A stretch of DNA of 64,000 bases from Alteromonas portus (GTDB lineage Bacteria > Pseudomonadota > Gammaproteobacteria > Enterobacterales > Alteromonadaceae), in the NCBI RefSeq assembly GCF_005117025.1, contig NZ_SWCO01000005.1, positions 62,001-126,000 of the forward strand, written 5' to 3'. The position numbers and the translations under genes are program-made. Positions within the stretch are counted from its first letter, which is position 1, and the number at the start of each line of letters is the position of its first letter. This document shows, one piece after another, positions 37,124-46,263 of the stretch. The notes under the pieces are model-generated. The model was not told the origin of the DNA, did not search any database, and worked only from the letters and a program-made list of their open reading frames with translations.

Positions 37124-40100
37124 ATGGTTTCACAGAGACTGATTTCTGGGAAAATGGTGGCTGCGCTTGCTATTTGCGTAAGCACACTTTCTAGTTTCTC
37201 GCATTCTGCATTCGCACTTGAAGATACGGTTAACCCTGAGCTTTTCGATAAAATGGAGTATCGCTTTATTGGGCCTTATCGCGGTGGGCGCTCGGTAGCG
37301 GTTACTGGAGTTGAAGGTAATACCAACCTTTATTTTATGGGCACCGCCGGTGGCGGTGTTTGGAAAACCGAAAACGCGGGTTTATCGTGGACAGCCATAT
37401 CCGATAAAACATTCAAAGTAGGCAGTATTGGCGCTATCGCCGTTGCTCCTTCAGATCCTAACGTTATTTATGTAGGGACTGGTGAAGGCCCTATTCGAGG
37501 CGTAACCACTAGCCACGGAAAAGGTGTTTATAAATCTACAGACGGTGGTGAAACCTGGAAGCTGGTAGGTTTAGATAAACGCGGTCAAATCCCTAAAATT
37601 CGCATACATCCCACCAACCCCGATATAGCTTGGGCTGCAGTACAGGGCAATATATGGGGGCCTAACGAAGAGCGCGGTATATTCAAAACGATAGACGGCG
37701 GTGAAACATGGCAGCATGTGTTAAAAGTAAACGCCGATACCGGCGCCGCTGACTTAGCAATAGACCCATCTAACCCTAGAATTCTTTATGCTAGCATGTG
37801 GCATCACGGCAGAACGCCTTGGTTTATTAAGTCAGGCGGCGAGGGTGGTGGCCTTTATAAGTCAACAGACGGTGGTGAAAGCTGGGACAAGTTAGAAAAA
37901 GGGCTCCCTAAGCTTATAGGTAAAGTCGGTGTAGATATTGCCGCGTCTAATCCGAAGCGCTTGTATGCCATTATCGAGGCTGATGAAGGCGGCCTTTATC
38001 GCAGTGATGATGCGGGTAAATCTTGGTCGTTAATGAACGGCGACAATATTCTTAAAGCCCGCGCGTGGTACTACAACCACATCAAAGTTGACCCTAACGA
38101 CGAAAATACCCTGTATGTGATGAATGTGCAGCTGCATAAATCCATTGATGGCGGTAAAACCTTCGAAATTAAATCTCTGCCCCACGGTGATACCCACGAT
38201 ATGTGGATAAACCCTGAAAATAGCTTAAACATGATCAACGCTAACGACGGTGGCGCAACGATCACCTTCGACGGCGGTGAATCCTGGTCAAGCATTTACA
38301 ATCAGCCAACAGCGCAGTTTTACCGCGTTATTACCGACAATTTAAACCCTTACTATGTGTATGGCGGACAGCAAGATAACTCAACCATGGCAACGCCTTC
38401 TCAAACCTGGGGTGACGGCATGGGAATAGAAGATCAGTTTGCCGTGGGCGGCGGTGAGAGCGCGCATATTGCGTTTAACCCTGACGATCCAACGCTGATT
38501 TACGCCACTACAATCAACGGTACATTAACCGAATACAACCGCGATACTGGGCTAACGCGGCCCATTATGCCTTACCCTGAATATGTGTTTGGCAGAAACG
38601 CACGTGATCAAAAGTACCGCACCAACTGGAATGCCCCTGTGTTAGTGTCAAAGCATGATCCTCACACCGTGTACTATGGCACGCAGATGATCTTAAAAAC
38701 CACAGATCGCGGTGTGAACTGGCAGGAAATTAGCCCAGACTTAACCCGTAACGAGCCTGAAAAGCAGGGGCTGAACGGCGGGCCGATCACCAATGAACAA
38801 GCCGGGGCCGAATACTACAACACGGTTTTCTATATTGCCGAATCGGCAGTTAACAAAGGCGAGCTTTGGGTTGGAGCCGATGACGGTAAGCTGCATATAA
38901 CCCGTGATGAGGGCAAAAACTGGAAAGATATCACCCCTCATAAAAAAGAAGCGCAGGTCAATGCCATAGAACTTAGCCCTCATGCACAAGGCAGAGCTTA
39001 CGTTGCGGTAGCAGGCTATAAATTAAATGACTACACGCCTTACATTTACAAAACCGACAACTACGGCAAGCGCTGGAAGCGTATTGACGAAGGCCTACCA
39101 GAGGATGCCTTTGTTCGTGTAGTGCGTGAAGACACAGAGCGCGAAGGTATGCTGTTCGCGGGTACAGAAAGCGGTATGTTTATTAGTTTCGACGACGGTA
39201 AACACTGGCAAGAATTAGACTTAAACCTTCCGCCTGTGGCGATTACCGATATGCAAGTTAAAGGTGATGATTTGGTCATTGCAACCCAAGGGCGAGGCTT
39301 TTGGATATTAGACGACATGAGCCCGCTACGTGAAGTGCACAAGTCGCTAGATGGCGAAGCGCTGTTTCAGTTTGAACCCGTAGATGGCATTCGCTTGCTA
39401 TCTGGCGGTGGCATGACTGACCAGCCTCAAGCGAAAAACCCGCCACGTGGCGCTACCTTCCGTTATTACCTGAAAGACGCGTTAGAAGAAGAGCAAACGC
39501 TACGCATTGATATATTTAACGCCGATAACGAGCTTGTTCGCACACTGTCATCTGCACCTAGTGCATTTGAGAAGTGCGCGAAGGGGAACGAAGACGTTCG
39601 CAGCCCTGTTAAATTTAAACACCCTGCAACAAAAGCGGGTTACAACGAATTTGTATGGGATCTTCGACGTGAGCCATTGAACTGCATCGAGAATGTAAAA
39701 CTGTTTGGCGGTTGGAACGGCGCCCGTGTTATGCCTGGAGACTACAAAGCGAAAATCACTATAGGTGAACAGGCACAAACCCGCACATTTAAAGTACTTC
39801 CAGACCCAAGGGAAGAAGCAGATAAAGCGCAGCTTCAAGTGGTTGAAAAGAGCATTCAGGCTACAGAAACCTTACTGAATGATTTGTTTGCTCACCTTCA
39901 AAAAGCCCGTGAAGTGCGAGCGCAATTAAACGGCGTTTCTGAAGACAACGTAATGCTGGCAAGTGATGTATCGGCTTCAATCGAGCGCATTGTTAGTGCA
40001 ATTGACGATTGGGAAGCTTTGGTTATTCAGCCAAAACATCAAACCTTTGAAGACGACATTAACTGGCCTAATATGCTCGACAGACAAGTGCGTTTCCTGA

Positions 40101-40279
40101 TGGATAACTTCGACAGAACAGGCGCGCCTGCACAAGCTGGTGCACTAAAACGGTTGGAAGACTTAGAGGCAAAGTGGCAGCAGTATAAAGTACAGCTAGA
40201 TACCTTGTTCGGTGAAGAAGTGAAGCCATTGAACGAAAAGCTCTCAAAGCAAGGCGCGTTTGATTTAGAGAGTTTGTAG
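37124..40279 (+). CDS. Secreted VPS10/BNR-type beta-propeller protein
   Basis: A 1051-residue exported protein with a Sec signal peptide (cleavage near SAFA). It carries many Asp-box/BNR-type repeats of the form S-x-D-x-G-x-x-W, such as KSTDGGETWK, KTIDGGETWQ, KSTDGGESWD, RSDDAGKSWS and ITRDEGKNWKD, which build sortilin-like ten-bladed and sialidase-like propellers. The C-terminal 250 residues contain a beta-domain and a helical stretch. Such proteins are usually annotated as glycosyl hydrolase or VPS10-like, but no catalytic residues can be assigned and the role is unknown. It is monocistronic. Confidence 0.85.
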   Translation: MVSQRLISGKMVAALAICVSTLSSFSHSAFALEDTVNPELFDKMEYRFIGPYRGGRSVAVTGVEGNTNLYFMGTAGGGVWKTENAGLSWTAISDKTFKVGSIGAIAVAPSDPNVIYVGTGEGPIRGVTTSHGKGVYKSTDGGETWKLVGLDKRGQIPKIRIHPTNPDIAWAAVQGNIWGPNEERGIFKTIDGGETWQHVLKVNADTGAADLAIDPSNPRILYASMWHHGRTPWFIKSGGEGGGLYKSTDGGESWDKLEKGLPKLIGKVGVDIAASNPKRLYAIIEADEGGLYRSDDAGKSWSLMNGDNILKARAWYYNHIKVDPNDENTLYVMNVQLHKSIDGGKTFEIKSLPHGDTHDMWINPENSLNMINANDGGATITFDGGESWSSIYNQPTAQFYRVITDNLNPYYVYGGQQDNSTMATPSQTWGDGMGIEDQFAVGGGESAHIAFNPDDPTLIYATTINGTLTEYNRDTGLTRPIMPYPEYVFGRNARDQKYRTNWNAPVLVSKHDPHTVYYGTQMILKTTDRGVNWQEISPDLTRNEPEKQGLNGGPITNEQAGAEYYNTVFYIAESAVNKGELWVGADDGKLHITRDEGKNWKDITPHKKEAQVNAIELSPHAQGRAYVAVAGYKLNDYTPYIYKTDNYGKRWKRIDEGLPEDAFVRVVREDTEREGMLFAGTESGMFISFDDGKHWQELDLNLPPVAITDMQVKGDDLVIATQGRGFWILDDMSPLREVHKSLDGEALFQFEPVDGIRLLSGGGMTDQPQAKNPPRGATFRYYLKDALEEEQTLRIDIFNADNELVRTLSSAPSAFEKCAKGNEDVRSPVKFKHPATKAGYNEFVWDLRREPLNCIENVKLFGGWNGARVMPGDYKAKITIGEQAQTRTFKVLPDPREEADKAQLQVVEKSIQATETLLNDLFAHLQKAREVRAQLNGVSEDNVMLASDVSASIERIVSAIDDWEALVIQPKHQTFEDDINWPNMLDRQVRFLMDNFDRTGAPAQAGALKRLEDLEAKWQQYKVQLDTLFGEEVKPLNEKLSKQGAFDLESL

Positions 40280-40296
40280 ACTTGAGGTAAACCCAT

Positions 40297-40332
40297 AAAA
40301 AAGCCCCGTATTACGAAGTAGCAATACGGGGC
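40297..40332 (-). terminator. Terminator of the SDR-bicupin-SnoaL operon
   Basis: GCCCCGTATT (40303-40312) and AATACGGGGC (40323-40332) form a perfect 10-bp stem. On the minus strand it is followed by a six-T run (complement of 40297-40302). It lies 21 bases beyond the minus-strand gene stop at 40354 and also sits after the convergent propeller gene. Confidence 0.88.
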
Positions 40333-40353
40333 AAAAAGCATCTTTAACGGGAG

Positions 40354-41370
40354 TTATCGATACTTGTTACGGGTCAACTGTTTAACTCGGGCGAATACAT
40401 CAACACCTAGTTGACGGTATACGTGAAGTAAATCTATTAGCACCCAGTTCTCGCGTATCATGCCGTTCTCATTGCGCCAAAAATCTAAGCTGCGCATAGT
40501 GATGGGCTTATCGTTTGGCACAATGCCAAGCCAGCCATCGCCTGAAATGGTCATGCTCATGCCAGGCCAGCCAGTGAACCCCACATAATTATTTTCGGAG
40601 AACAAATGGCCGTTTGCGGGGTCGCCCACGCGGTTAGGCATACCGTTTAAAAACGCTTCTTGATGGGTATTGCGAAAGCCTTGAATACCGCGTCCAGTAC
40701 CGATACCAGAAGGGCCATACCAGTTTGATTTAGGGTGCCAGTATTTGTCTAGGTTCATGGCAGCAACACCGCCTTCGGCGAATTTTCCTAAACTATTTAG
40801 CATATCAAGTACAAGCTGATGGCTCTGTGCGGTAAGCGACTTGTCTTTTTCAAACAAGTGTATTCCGTCTTGGGTTGTTGGCCCCGGCACATGCCACTCG
40901 GTACCTAAGCTTGGACTAAACGGCCAGCACTTTGCCTGCATCATGACTTCAGGCAAGTCCCAAATGGCTTGAACTTCCACTATGGTGTCGCCTTCAAAAC
41001 GATAGAACTCATGAAAGCGCATATGAATTTGATCGCCAGTCGCAGGGATGTCTAACCAGGGCTTTTCAAGACGCCCAGTGTAGTAACCACAGCAACCTAA
41101 CCAGCGCAATTGCTTGTCGTCCTCGCCAACCATAATTATGGTATCACGGCGCTCAAGATCGGGGACAGACTTCAGCAATGGCGCATACACCTTATCTAGC
41201 ATTTCGCGGTGGCCTGTCATGTCATCAAAAGGCACACAAAACTTAATGGCGGCATCCTGTGAAAAAAGGGTATCGCCCAGCGTTTTTAGCTTTTCGAGGT
41301 CAAAGTCGTACTGTGCTTCTCGAAAAGGAAGAAACGCTTTTTTCAGTGCTATATTTGAAAAAGTAGACAT
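40354..41370 (-). CDS. Tandem SnoaL/NTF2-like protein A
   Basis: A 338-residue cytoplasmic protein made of two similar NTF2-fold halves (about 20-150 and 180-330), of the type annotated as SnoaL-like polyketide cyclase. The C-terminal half has WYGPSGIG with Trp217 and ends ENWVLIDLLHVYRQLGVD. Both halves align by eye with the protein encoded at 51897-52895. Known NTF2-fold enzymes of this sort (SnoaL, scytalone dehydratase, ketosteroid isomerase) do cyclisation, dehydration or isomerisation using acidic and His residues. It is the last gene of an operon with a bicupin and an SDR. The substrate is unknown. Confidence 0.75.
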   Translation of the reverse strand: MSTFSNIALKKAFLPFREAQYDFDLEKLKTLGDTLFSQDAAIKFCVPFDDMTGHREMLDKVYAPLLKSVPDLERRDTIIMVGEDDKQLRWLGCCGYYTGRLEKPWLDIPATGDQIHMRFHEFYRFEGDTIVEVQAIWDLPEVMMQAKCWPFSPSLGTEWHVPGPTTQDGIHLFEKDKSLTAQSHQLVLDMLNSLGKFAEGGVAAMNLDKYWHPKSNWYGPSGIGTGRGIQGFRNTHQEAFLNGMPNRVGDPANGHLFSENNYVGFTGWPGMSMTISGDGWLGIVPNDKPITMRSLDFWRNENGMIRENWVLIDLLHVYRQLGVDVFARVKQLTRNKYR

Positions 41371-41381
41371 CGCATTTGCCT

Positions 41382-42386
41382 CTAATCAATAAATTCTGGG
41401 GCTTTGGCTGTGTCACCGCGTCGGGTCACATAAATTAATGCTACCTCATCACCTTGCTGCGCAAAACTGCGAGCTGCGCCAATAGGTGTGGTAAATGTAT
41501 CGCCTTTATTAAGAATGAGCGCTTCGCCGTCAACAAGCATTTTGATGCTGCCGTTTTGCACATATACCACTTCTTCCTCGAAGCGTTTGTGCGTAGTAAT
41601 AAAAGCACCCGGCTTGAATTTAAGTGCGCGAACGCAGAATCCATGAGACCAGTTTAGCTTTGTTTCACCAAGCTTTTCATCGGCACTTGAAGGGCCGATA
41701 AGCGGCGCTTCTAAAACATCGGTTCCTTGGGTTAATGCCGTGTTGTTGCTAAACGGAAAATCAGCTAAACGCACCACGCACTGCTCTAACTCTTCATCAT
41801 CAATTACGCGGTGTTGCGCTATTTGTTCTGCCGATGTTTTTGGCATAGGCGCAACGCCTTCAGGAATTTTTTGTCCCAGAGTAGTATCAACTAAACCACC
41901 GTTTTCGAGCAAGACAAGCCCGTAGTCGCTGGCCATATCAAAAACTTGAGGAGCCCAAAGTACACGACCTGGATCGTCTTGTCCCAATACTGCGTAAAGG
42001 TATCCCGTGCCGTCGCCTACATTTTCAAAACCGCGAAACAAATCCATAGGAATAGAAATAATGTCGCCTTCTTCCATACGCACTACGGCATCGTTGCCTT
42101 CAACGCCAGTAGTAAAGTGCCAGCTACCTTGAGACACAACAAATACTTCTTCGGTTAGGTGGCTATGCTGCGAGTTAAGGCAGCCGGGAGGCTGACGAGC
42201 TCCGCCAATGTTAAAGCCGTGCGGAATAGCAATGTGAACATGCTGGTCTGGGTTTTCTGCGACACCTGGACCAATTATGGTGAAGTTCTCTTTTTGATCA
42301 CTGCCTGGCGAGCGCGTATCGATAAACGCGTTGCGGCATGGGATTAATTCTTCATAGCGGACTAAACGCTCGGATAATACTGACAC
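41382..42386 (-). CDS. Bicupin protein, possible metal-dependent oxygenase or isomerase
   Basis: A 334-residue protein with two cupin barrels. The first has HSHLTEE (metal-ligand pattern HxHxxxE), the second THKRFEEE with a matching His/Glu pair but without the second His. The layout resembles quercetinase or gentisate-dioxygenase-like bicupins, though no assignment is safe. No signal peptide is seen. It lies 11 bases before the SnoaL-like gene and 15 bases after the SDR gene in one minus-strand operon. Oxidation or rearrangement of a ring or enol intermediate is a plausible role. Confidence 0.78.
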   Translation of the reverse strand: MSVLSERLVRYEELIPCRNAFIDTRSPGSDQKENFTIIGPGVAENPDQHVHIAIPHGFNIGGARQPPGCLNSQHSHLTEEVFVVSQGSWHFTTGVEGNDAVVRMEEGDIISIPMDLFRGFENVGDGTGYLYAVLGQDDPGRVLWAPQVFDMASDYGLVLLENGGLVDTTLGQKIPEGVAPMPKTSAEQIAQHRVIDDEELEQCVVRLADFPFSNNTALTQGTDVLEAPLIGPSSADEKLGETKLNWSHGFCVRALKFKPGAFITTHKRFEEEVVYVQNGSIKMLVDGEALILNKGDTFTTPIGAARSFAQQGDEVALIYVTRRGDTAKAPEFID

Positions 42387-42401
42387 AGTGATACCTCGTA
42401 T

Positions 42402-43142
42402 TTAATGGGCGGTCCAACCGCCATCGACTTTAAGACAACTACCCGTGGTGGTCATAGACAATTCACTAAGTAGAAATATGCACGCGTTAGCAACGTCTTC
42501 GACGCTGCCTAAGCGTTGTAAGGGAATGTTGTTCATCACCATTTCAGCAAACGCTGGTTCTTGAAGCATCGGCTCAGTCATTGGTGTTTTAATAAATGTT
42601 GGCGCTACGCTATTGACGCGAATATTATTCGGCGCCAGTTCCACAGCCATGGCTTTCGTTAAGCCTTCAATTGCGTGTTTGCTTAAGCAATAAAGCGTGC
42701 GGCCAGGAGAGCCCACAAAGCCCATTTGTGATGACATGTGAACAATGGATGGAGCCTGACTTTTAAGCATTGGCGTAATAGCGGCCTGCGCAACTTTGTA
42801 TGCAGAGCGAATATTCAAATTCAAAATATCGTCAATATTCTCATCGCTCTGTTTTTGCATTGGCGCAACGCGGTTCGTTCCGGCGTTATTGATTAACCCA
42901 TGGAGGAGGGGAAGTGCTTGGATCTTTTCATAAAGCGCCTTATCTTGAACATCTCCCACCCAAAAGCTTAGCCTTTCTGAACTCTCATTCTTAAGCGCCA
43001 CAAGGTCACTTTCGGTACGCGCCACAGCAATAACATTTGCACCACATGCGTCAGCCAATAAAGCACACGCTTTACCAATGCCTTTACCCGCACCTGTAAC
43101 CAAAATTGTCTTGTCTTTTAATAGGTCTTGAGAGAAAGCCAC
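42402..43142 (-). CDS. SDR oxidoreductase of the SnoaL cluster
   Basis: A 246-residue classical short-chain dehydrogenase. The cofactor loop is TGAGKGIG at 16-23, NNAGTN follows, the catalytic Ser lies in VHMSSQ and Tyr151/Lys155 in YCLSK. It resembles sugar-type reductases (L-xylulose reductase-like) in length and motif wording. It heads the minus-strand operon with the bicupin and SnoaL-like genes and is divergent from the HisD-like operon across a promoter with a TTCGAA half-palindrome. It probably oxidises or reduces an alcohol or ketone on the unknown substrate. Confidence 0.87.
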   Translation of the reverse strand: MAFSQDLLKDKTILVTGAGKGIGKACALLADACGANVIAVARTESDLVALKNESSERLSFWVGDVQDKALYEKIQALPLLHGLINNAGTNRVAPMQKQSDENIDDILNLNIRSAYKVAQAAITPMLKSQAPSIVHMSSQMGFVGSPGRTLYCLSKHAIEGLTKAMAVELAPNNIRVNSVAPTFIKTPMTEPMLQEPAFAEMVMNNIPLQRLGSVEDVANACIFLLSELSMTTTGSCLKVDGGWTAH

Positions 43143-43161
43143 ATGTCACCTCAAAATAATA

Positions 43162-43179
43162 ATTGCATTCGAAGTCATT
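43162..43179. promoter_or_regulatory. LacI-type operator, TTCGAA centre, one half perfect
   Basis: ATTGCATTCGAAGTCATT keeps the exact right half and centre (TTCGAAGTCATT) of the perfect site at 51828-51847; the left half matches at 3 of 6 positions. It lies in the 120-base gap between the divergent SDR and HisD-like operons, so it can control both. Confidence 0.6.
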
Positions 43180-43262
43180 CTTATGTAATTTTTGGTGAAG
43201 ATCAAGATAAATATTTGTTCGATTAATGTAACATCTCATTCACCTTTGTAGAGGAGTAGACC

Positions 43263-44540
43263 GTGATCAAGTACTTGAAGCAAGGCAAGCAGGCAGAAGA
43301 AAAAGCAATTGATAATCAGAAAGTTAAAGAGATAGTTGAAAATATAATTAGCGATATTGAAAAGCGCGGAGATGAAGCCGTTTCGCAATATTCTGGTCAA
43401 TTTGACAAATGGACTCCGAAGTCTTTTAGGTTGAGCCGTGAAGAAATTGATGCATGCTATGAGCAATTAACCGAGCAAGAGATTAACGATATCAAATGGG
43501 CGCAGGAACAAGTTCGAAACTTTGCGACCATTCAGCGTGAGTCTATGAAAGACGTTGAAGTTGAAACACTGCCCGGTGTAGTGCTTGGTCACAAAAATAT
43601 TCCGGTAGACAGTGTGGGTTGTTATGTACCCGGTGGTAAGTATCCGCTGGTAGCTTCAGCACACATGAGCATTGTTACGGCAAAGGTGGCTGGCGTGAAA
43701 CGGGTAATTGCTGCCACTCCTCCGTTTCAGGGTAAACCCGCGCCAGCCGTAATTGTAGCCATGGACTTAGCCGGTGCAGATGAAATATATACCTTTGGTG
43801 GTGTACAGGCGATTGCCGCTATGGCTGTGGGCACTGATACTATTGAACCGGTAAGTATGATTGTTGGGCCGGGCAATGCTTTTGTCGCGGAAGCCAAACG
43901 TCAATTGTTCGGGCGCATCGGTATTGACCTTTTTGCGGGTCCAACAGAAACGTTAGTTATTGCTGACGACAGTGTTGATGGCGAATTATGTGCGGCGGAT
44001 TTGCTAGGGCAGGCTGAGCATGGGCTTAATTCTCCGGCCGTGTTGCTTACCAACAGCGAGCAACTGGGTAAAGATACTATGGCCGAAGTAGAACGCCAGT
44101 TAACTATTCTACCTACTGCAGATGTGGCCTCTGTCGCATGGCGAGATTACGGTGAAGTCATTGTATGTGACACCTATGATGAAATGTTAGAGGTCGCTAA
44201 CGACCTAGCATTTGAGCACGTTCAAATTATGACGAAAGACGTGCCGTACTTTCAAAAGAACATGCGTAACTTCGGTGCACTGTTTTTAGGCCCTGAAACC
44301 AATGTGTCTTATGGCGACAAATGTATTGGTACAAACCACACTCTACCCACGAAGGGCGCAGGTCGTTATACTGGAGGTCTATGGGTTGGTAAATTCTTAA
44401 AAACCTGTACATACCAGCGTGTTACGGAAGAAGCCTCAGTGATGGTTGGCGAGTATTGTTCACGTTTATGTGCAATTGAAGGTTTTGCAGGTCACAAAGA
44501 ACAGGCTGACATTCGATTACGTCGTTACGGAAAAAAATAA
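43263..44540 (+). CDS. HisD-family dehydrogenase (not histidine biosynthesis)
   Basis: A 425-residue NAD-dependent dehydrogenase of the histidinol-dehydrogenase fold. The zinc-ligand set is conserved: Gln250 and His253 in QAEHG, Asp352 in GDKCIGTNH and His411 in [10 protein letters not shown]. No other his gene is present and the neighbours are catabolic, so it is more like HpsN, the HisD relative that oxidises dihydroxypropanesulfonate to sulfolactate, than like true HisD. It would oxidise a primary alcohol to an acid in two NAD-linked steps. Translation starts at GTG behind GAGGAG. It is the first gene of a four-gene plus-strand operon. Confidence 0.85.
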   Translation: MIKYLKQGKQAEEKAIDNQKVKEIVENIISDIEKRGDEAVSQYSGQFDKWTPKSFRLSREEIDACYEQLTEQEINDIKWAQEQVRNFATIQRESMKDVEVETLPGVVLGHKNIPVDSVGCYVPGGKYPLVASAHMSIVTAKVAGVKRVIAATPPFQGKPAPAVIVAMDLAGADEIYTFGGVQAIAAMAVGTDTIEPVSMIVGPGNAFVAEAKRQLFGRIGIDLFAGPTETLVIADDSVDGELCAADLLGQAEHGLNSPAVLLTNSEQLGKDTMAEVERQLTILPTADVASVAWRDYGEVIVCDTYDEMLEVANDLAFEHVQIMTKDVPYFQKNMRNFGALFLGPETNVSYGDKCIGTNHTLPTKGAGRYTGGLWVGKFLKTCTYQRVTEEASVMVGEYCSRLCAIEGFAGHKEQADIRLRRYGKK

Positions 44541-45563
44541 TTGAATAAAAAAAATAGGGTGACGTCATATGACGTTGCCCACGCAGCAGGAGTCTCTCAG
44601 TCGGCAGTGTCGCGGGTATATCGCCCGGGCGTTAGCGTATCTAAGAAAACCCGTGAAAAAGTGCTAAAAGCCGCAGAGGAGTTAGGCTACAAACCTAACG
44701 CCATTGCACGCATGTTGATAAACCAAAGCACGGGCATGATTGCGGTAATTATTTCATCGCGAGCTAATGTGAACTTCCCCGAAGTGTTGGCACAGCTAAA
44801 TAAACACATCGCTGAGAAAAACAAGCGGGTGCTGTTATTTACACTTGATGACGCAGAGCAGCTAGAAACGGTTATTGAGCAAATATTAGCGTACCAGGTC
44901 GACGGTGTAGTTGCGCTTACCGCGCACTTCGAACCCGACAGTGTCACGCAGTTTGCTAAACACAATATTCCAGTGGTGTTGTATAACCGTGAGCTTCCTG
45001 ATCACAGTGTAAGCTCGGTATGTTGTAACCATGACCAAGGCCTTCGCATGTTGGTGGATATTCTAGTTAGCCATCATCATCAGCACTTCTTAATTATGGC
45101 TGGCCCAAAAGATTCTGATGTGGCCCGCGCAAGGTTAAGTGGTGCAAGGAATGCCTTACTATCTCATGGATTTACCGACACTAACGTGGTTTATGGCGAC
45201 TACAGCTATGACTCGGCGAGAGAGTGCTTAAGTGCTTATGCCGAAAAAAATGCGCTTCCTACTGCAATTATTTGTGCCAACGACACAATGGCAATTGGTG
45301 CCATTGACGAAATACGGGAAAACCTGAATTTACGGGTACCTGAAGATATTTCAGTTGTTGGGTTTGATGGTATCAGTGCTTCTTCATGGCACAGCTACCA
45401 GCTGACGACCGTAAGTCAGCCAACCTATTTTATGACAAAAGCAGCAGTAGAAACCCTGGTTAACTTAATTGAGAGCCCTGATATACCGCCAGAGACACGT
45501 TACTGGCCGGGCAAGCTCATTGAAGGAAACTCAGTGGCCGCTGCGCCAAGAGATAATGAGTAA
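44541..45563 (+). CDS. LacI-family regulator of the SnoaL cluster
   Basis: A 340-residue regulator with helix-turn-helix VTSYDVAHAAGVSQSAVSRVY at residues 8-28, hinge NAIARMLI, and a sugar-binding-protein-like effector domain. It starts at TTG, immediately after the stop of the HisD-like gene (no gap), so it is translationally coupled. Its natural target is the TTCGAA palindrome found before the SDR/HisD pair, the symporter/SnoaL pair and the TonB receptor. It is part of one of the operons it would control, giving feedback. The effector is unknown. Confidence 0.88.
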   Translation: MNKKNRVTSYDVAHAAGVSQSAVSRVYRPGVSVSKKTREKVLKAAEELGYKPNAIARMLINQSTGMIAVIISSRANVNFPEVLAQLNKHIAEKNKRVLLFTLDDAEQLETVIEQILAYQVDGVVALTAHFEPDSVTQFAKHNIPVVLYNRELPDHSVSSVCCNHDQGLRMLVDILVSHHHQHFLIMAGPKDSDVARARLSGARNALLSHGFTDTNVVYGDYSYDSARECLSAYAEKNALPTAIICANDTMAIGAIDEIRENLNLRVPEDISVVGFDGISASSWHSYQLTTVSQPTYFMTKAAVETLVNLIESPDIPPETRYWPGKLIEGNSVAAAPRDNE

Positions 45564-46263
45564 ACTATTATTTATACCCGGAACCCTTTGTAACGGAAAC
45601 GTTTTTACCAACCAAATAACGACCTTAACCAATGCTGGTCATCAGTGCATTACCTTAGAGTATGACCAGCATAACAACCTGAGCGATGTTGCCAGTCACG
45701 CGTTACGTCTTTTTGATGAAGGCGAGCCATTCAGCATTTGCGCCTTTTCAATGGGCGGTATGGTGGCGTTTGAACTTTTAGCGCGCGTTCCCGAGCGAAT
45801 TGAAAAAATAGCATTGCTAGACAGCAATGCACATGCAGACAAACCTCAAGGGCGATTAGCCAGAAGCGAGCATTTAAACTATGCCGTTTCGCATGGTTTA
45901 GAAACGCTTATTCACGATCAGTTTAGCAATGTATATCTACATAAACCCAATGAAGCATTAATGAAATTAATTGCTCAGATGGCGCAGGATACAGGAATTG
46001 AGCGTTATAGAGCCCAGCTCGAAATTCTTGCAACGCGCCCGGATGCTAGCGAACTGTTAGCTAATTGCGCACATCCAATGCTGATAATTGGCGGTTGCAA
46101 CGATGTACTTTGTCCGCCTTCAGAACAGCAAAGAATGCATAGCCTGGCGGCAAATAGCGAATTGGTGCTGATTGAAGACGCGGGGCATTTCGCAATGCTT
46201 GAGCAAAGCGCACAAGTGAACCTGCATTTGTATAACTTTTTCGGAGGCGCAGCACATGCTTAA
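45556..46263 (+). CDS. Alpha/beta hydrolase of the SnoaL cluster
   Basis: A 235-residue cytoplasmic hydrolase. Nucleophile Ser lies in FSMGGM, the acid probably in GGCNDVLCPP and the His in EDAGHFAML. The ATG at 45556 overlaps the LacI gene end by 8 bases; an earlier in-frame start at 45469 lies deep inside that gene and gives no family sequence. The next gene overlaps its end by 8 bases too, so the operon is tightly coupled. It may open an ester or lactone, or cleave a C-C bond of a beta-diketone type intermediate. The substrate is unknown. Confidence 0.85.
   Translation: MSKLLFIPGTLCNGNVFTNQITTLTNAGHQCITLEYDQHNNLSDVASHALRLFDEGEPFSICAFSMGGMVAFELLARVPERIEKIALLDSNAHADKPQGRLARSEHLNYAVSHGLETLIHDQFSNVYLHKPNEALMKLIAQMAQDTGIERYRAQLEILATRPDASELLANCAHPMLIIGGCNDVLCPPSEQQRMHSLAANSELVLIEDAGHFAMLEQSAQVNLHLYNFFGGAAHA

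Noticed and set aside
43263..44540. Histidinol dehydrogenase of histidine biosynthesis
   Set aside because: No other his gene is adjacent; the neighbours are a LacI regulator, a hydrolase and an aldolase, so a catabolic role fits better.
45469..45555. Earlier start for the alpha/beta hydrolase
   Set aside because: It would lie deep within the LacI coding sequence; the ATG at 45556 gives the proper family N-terminus.
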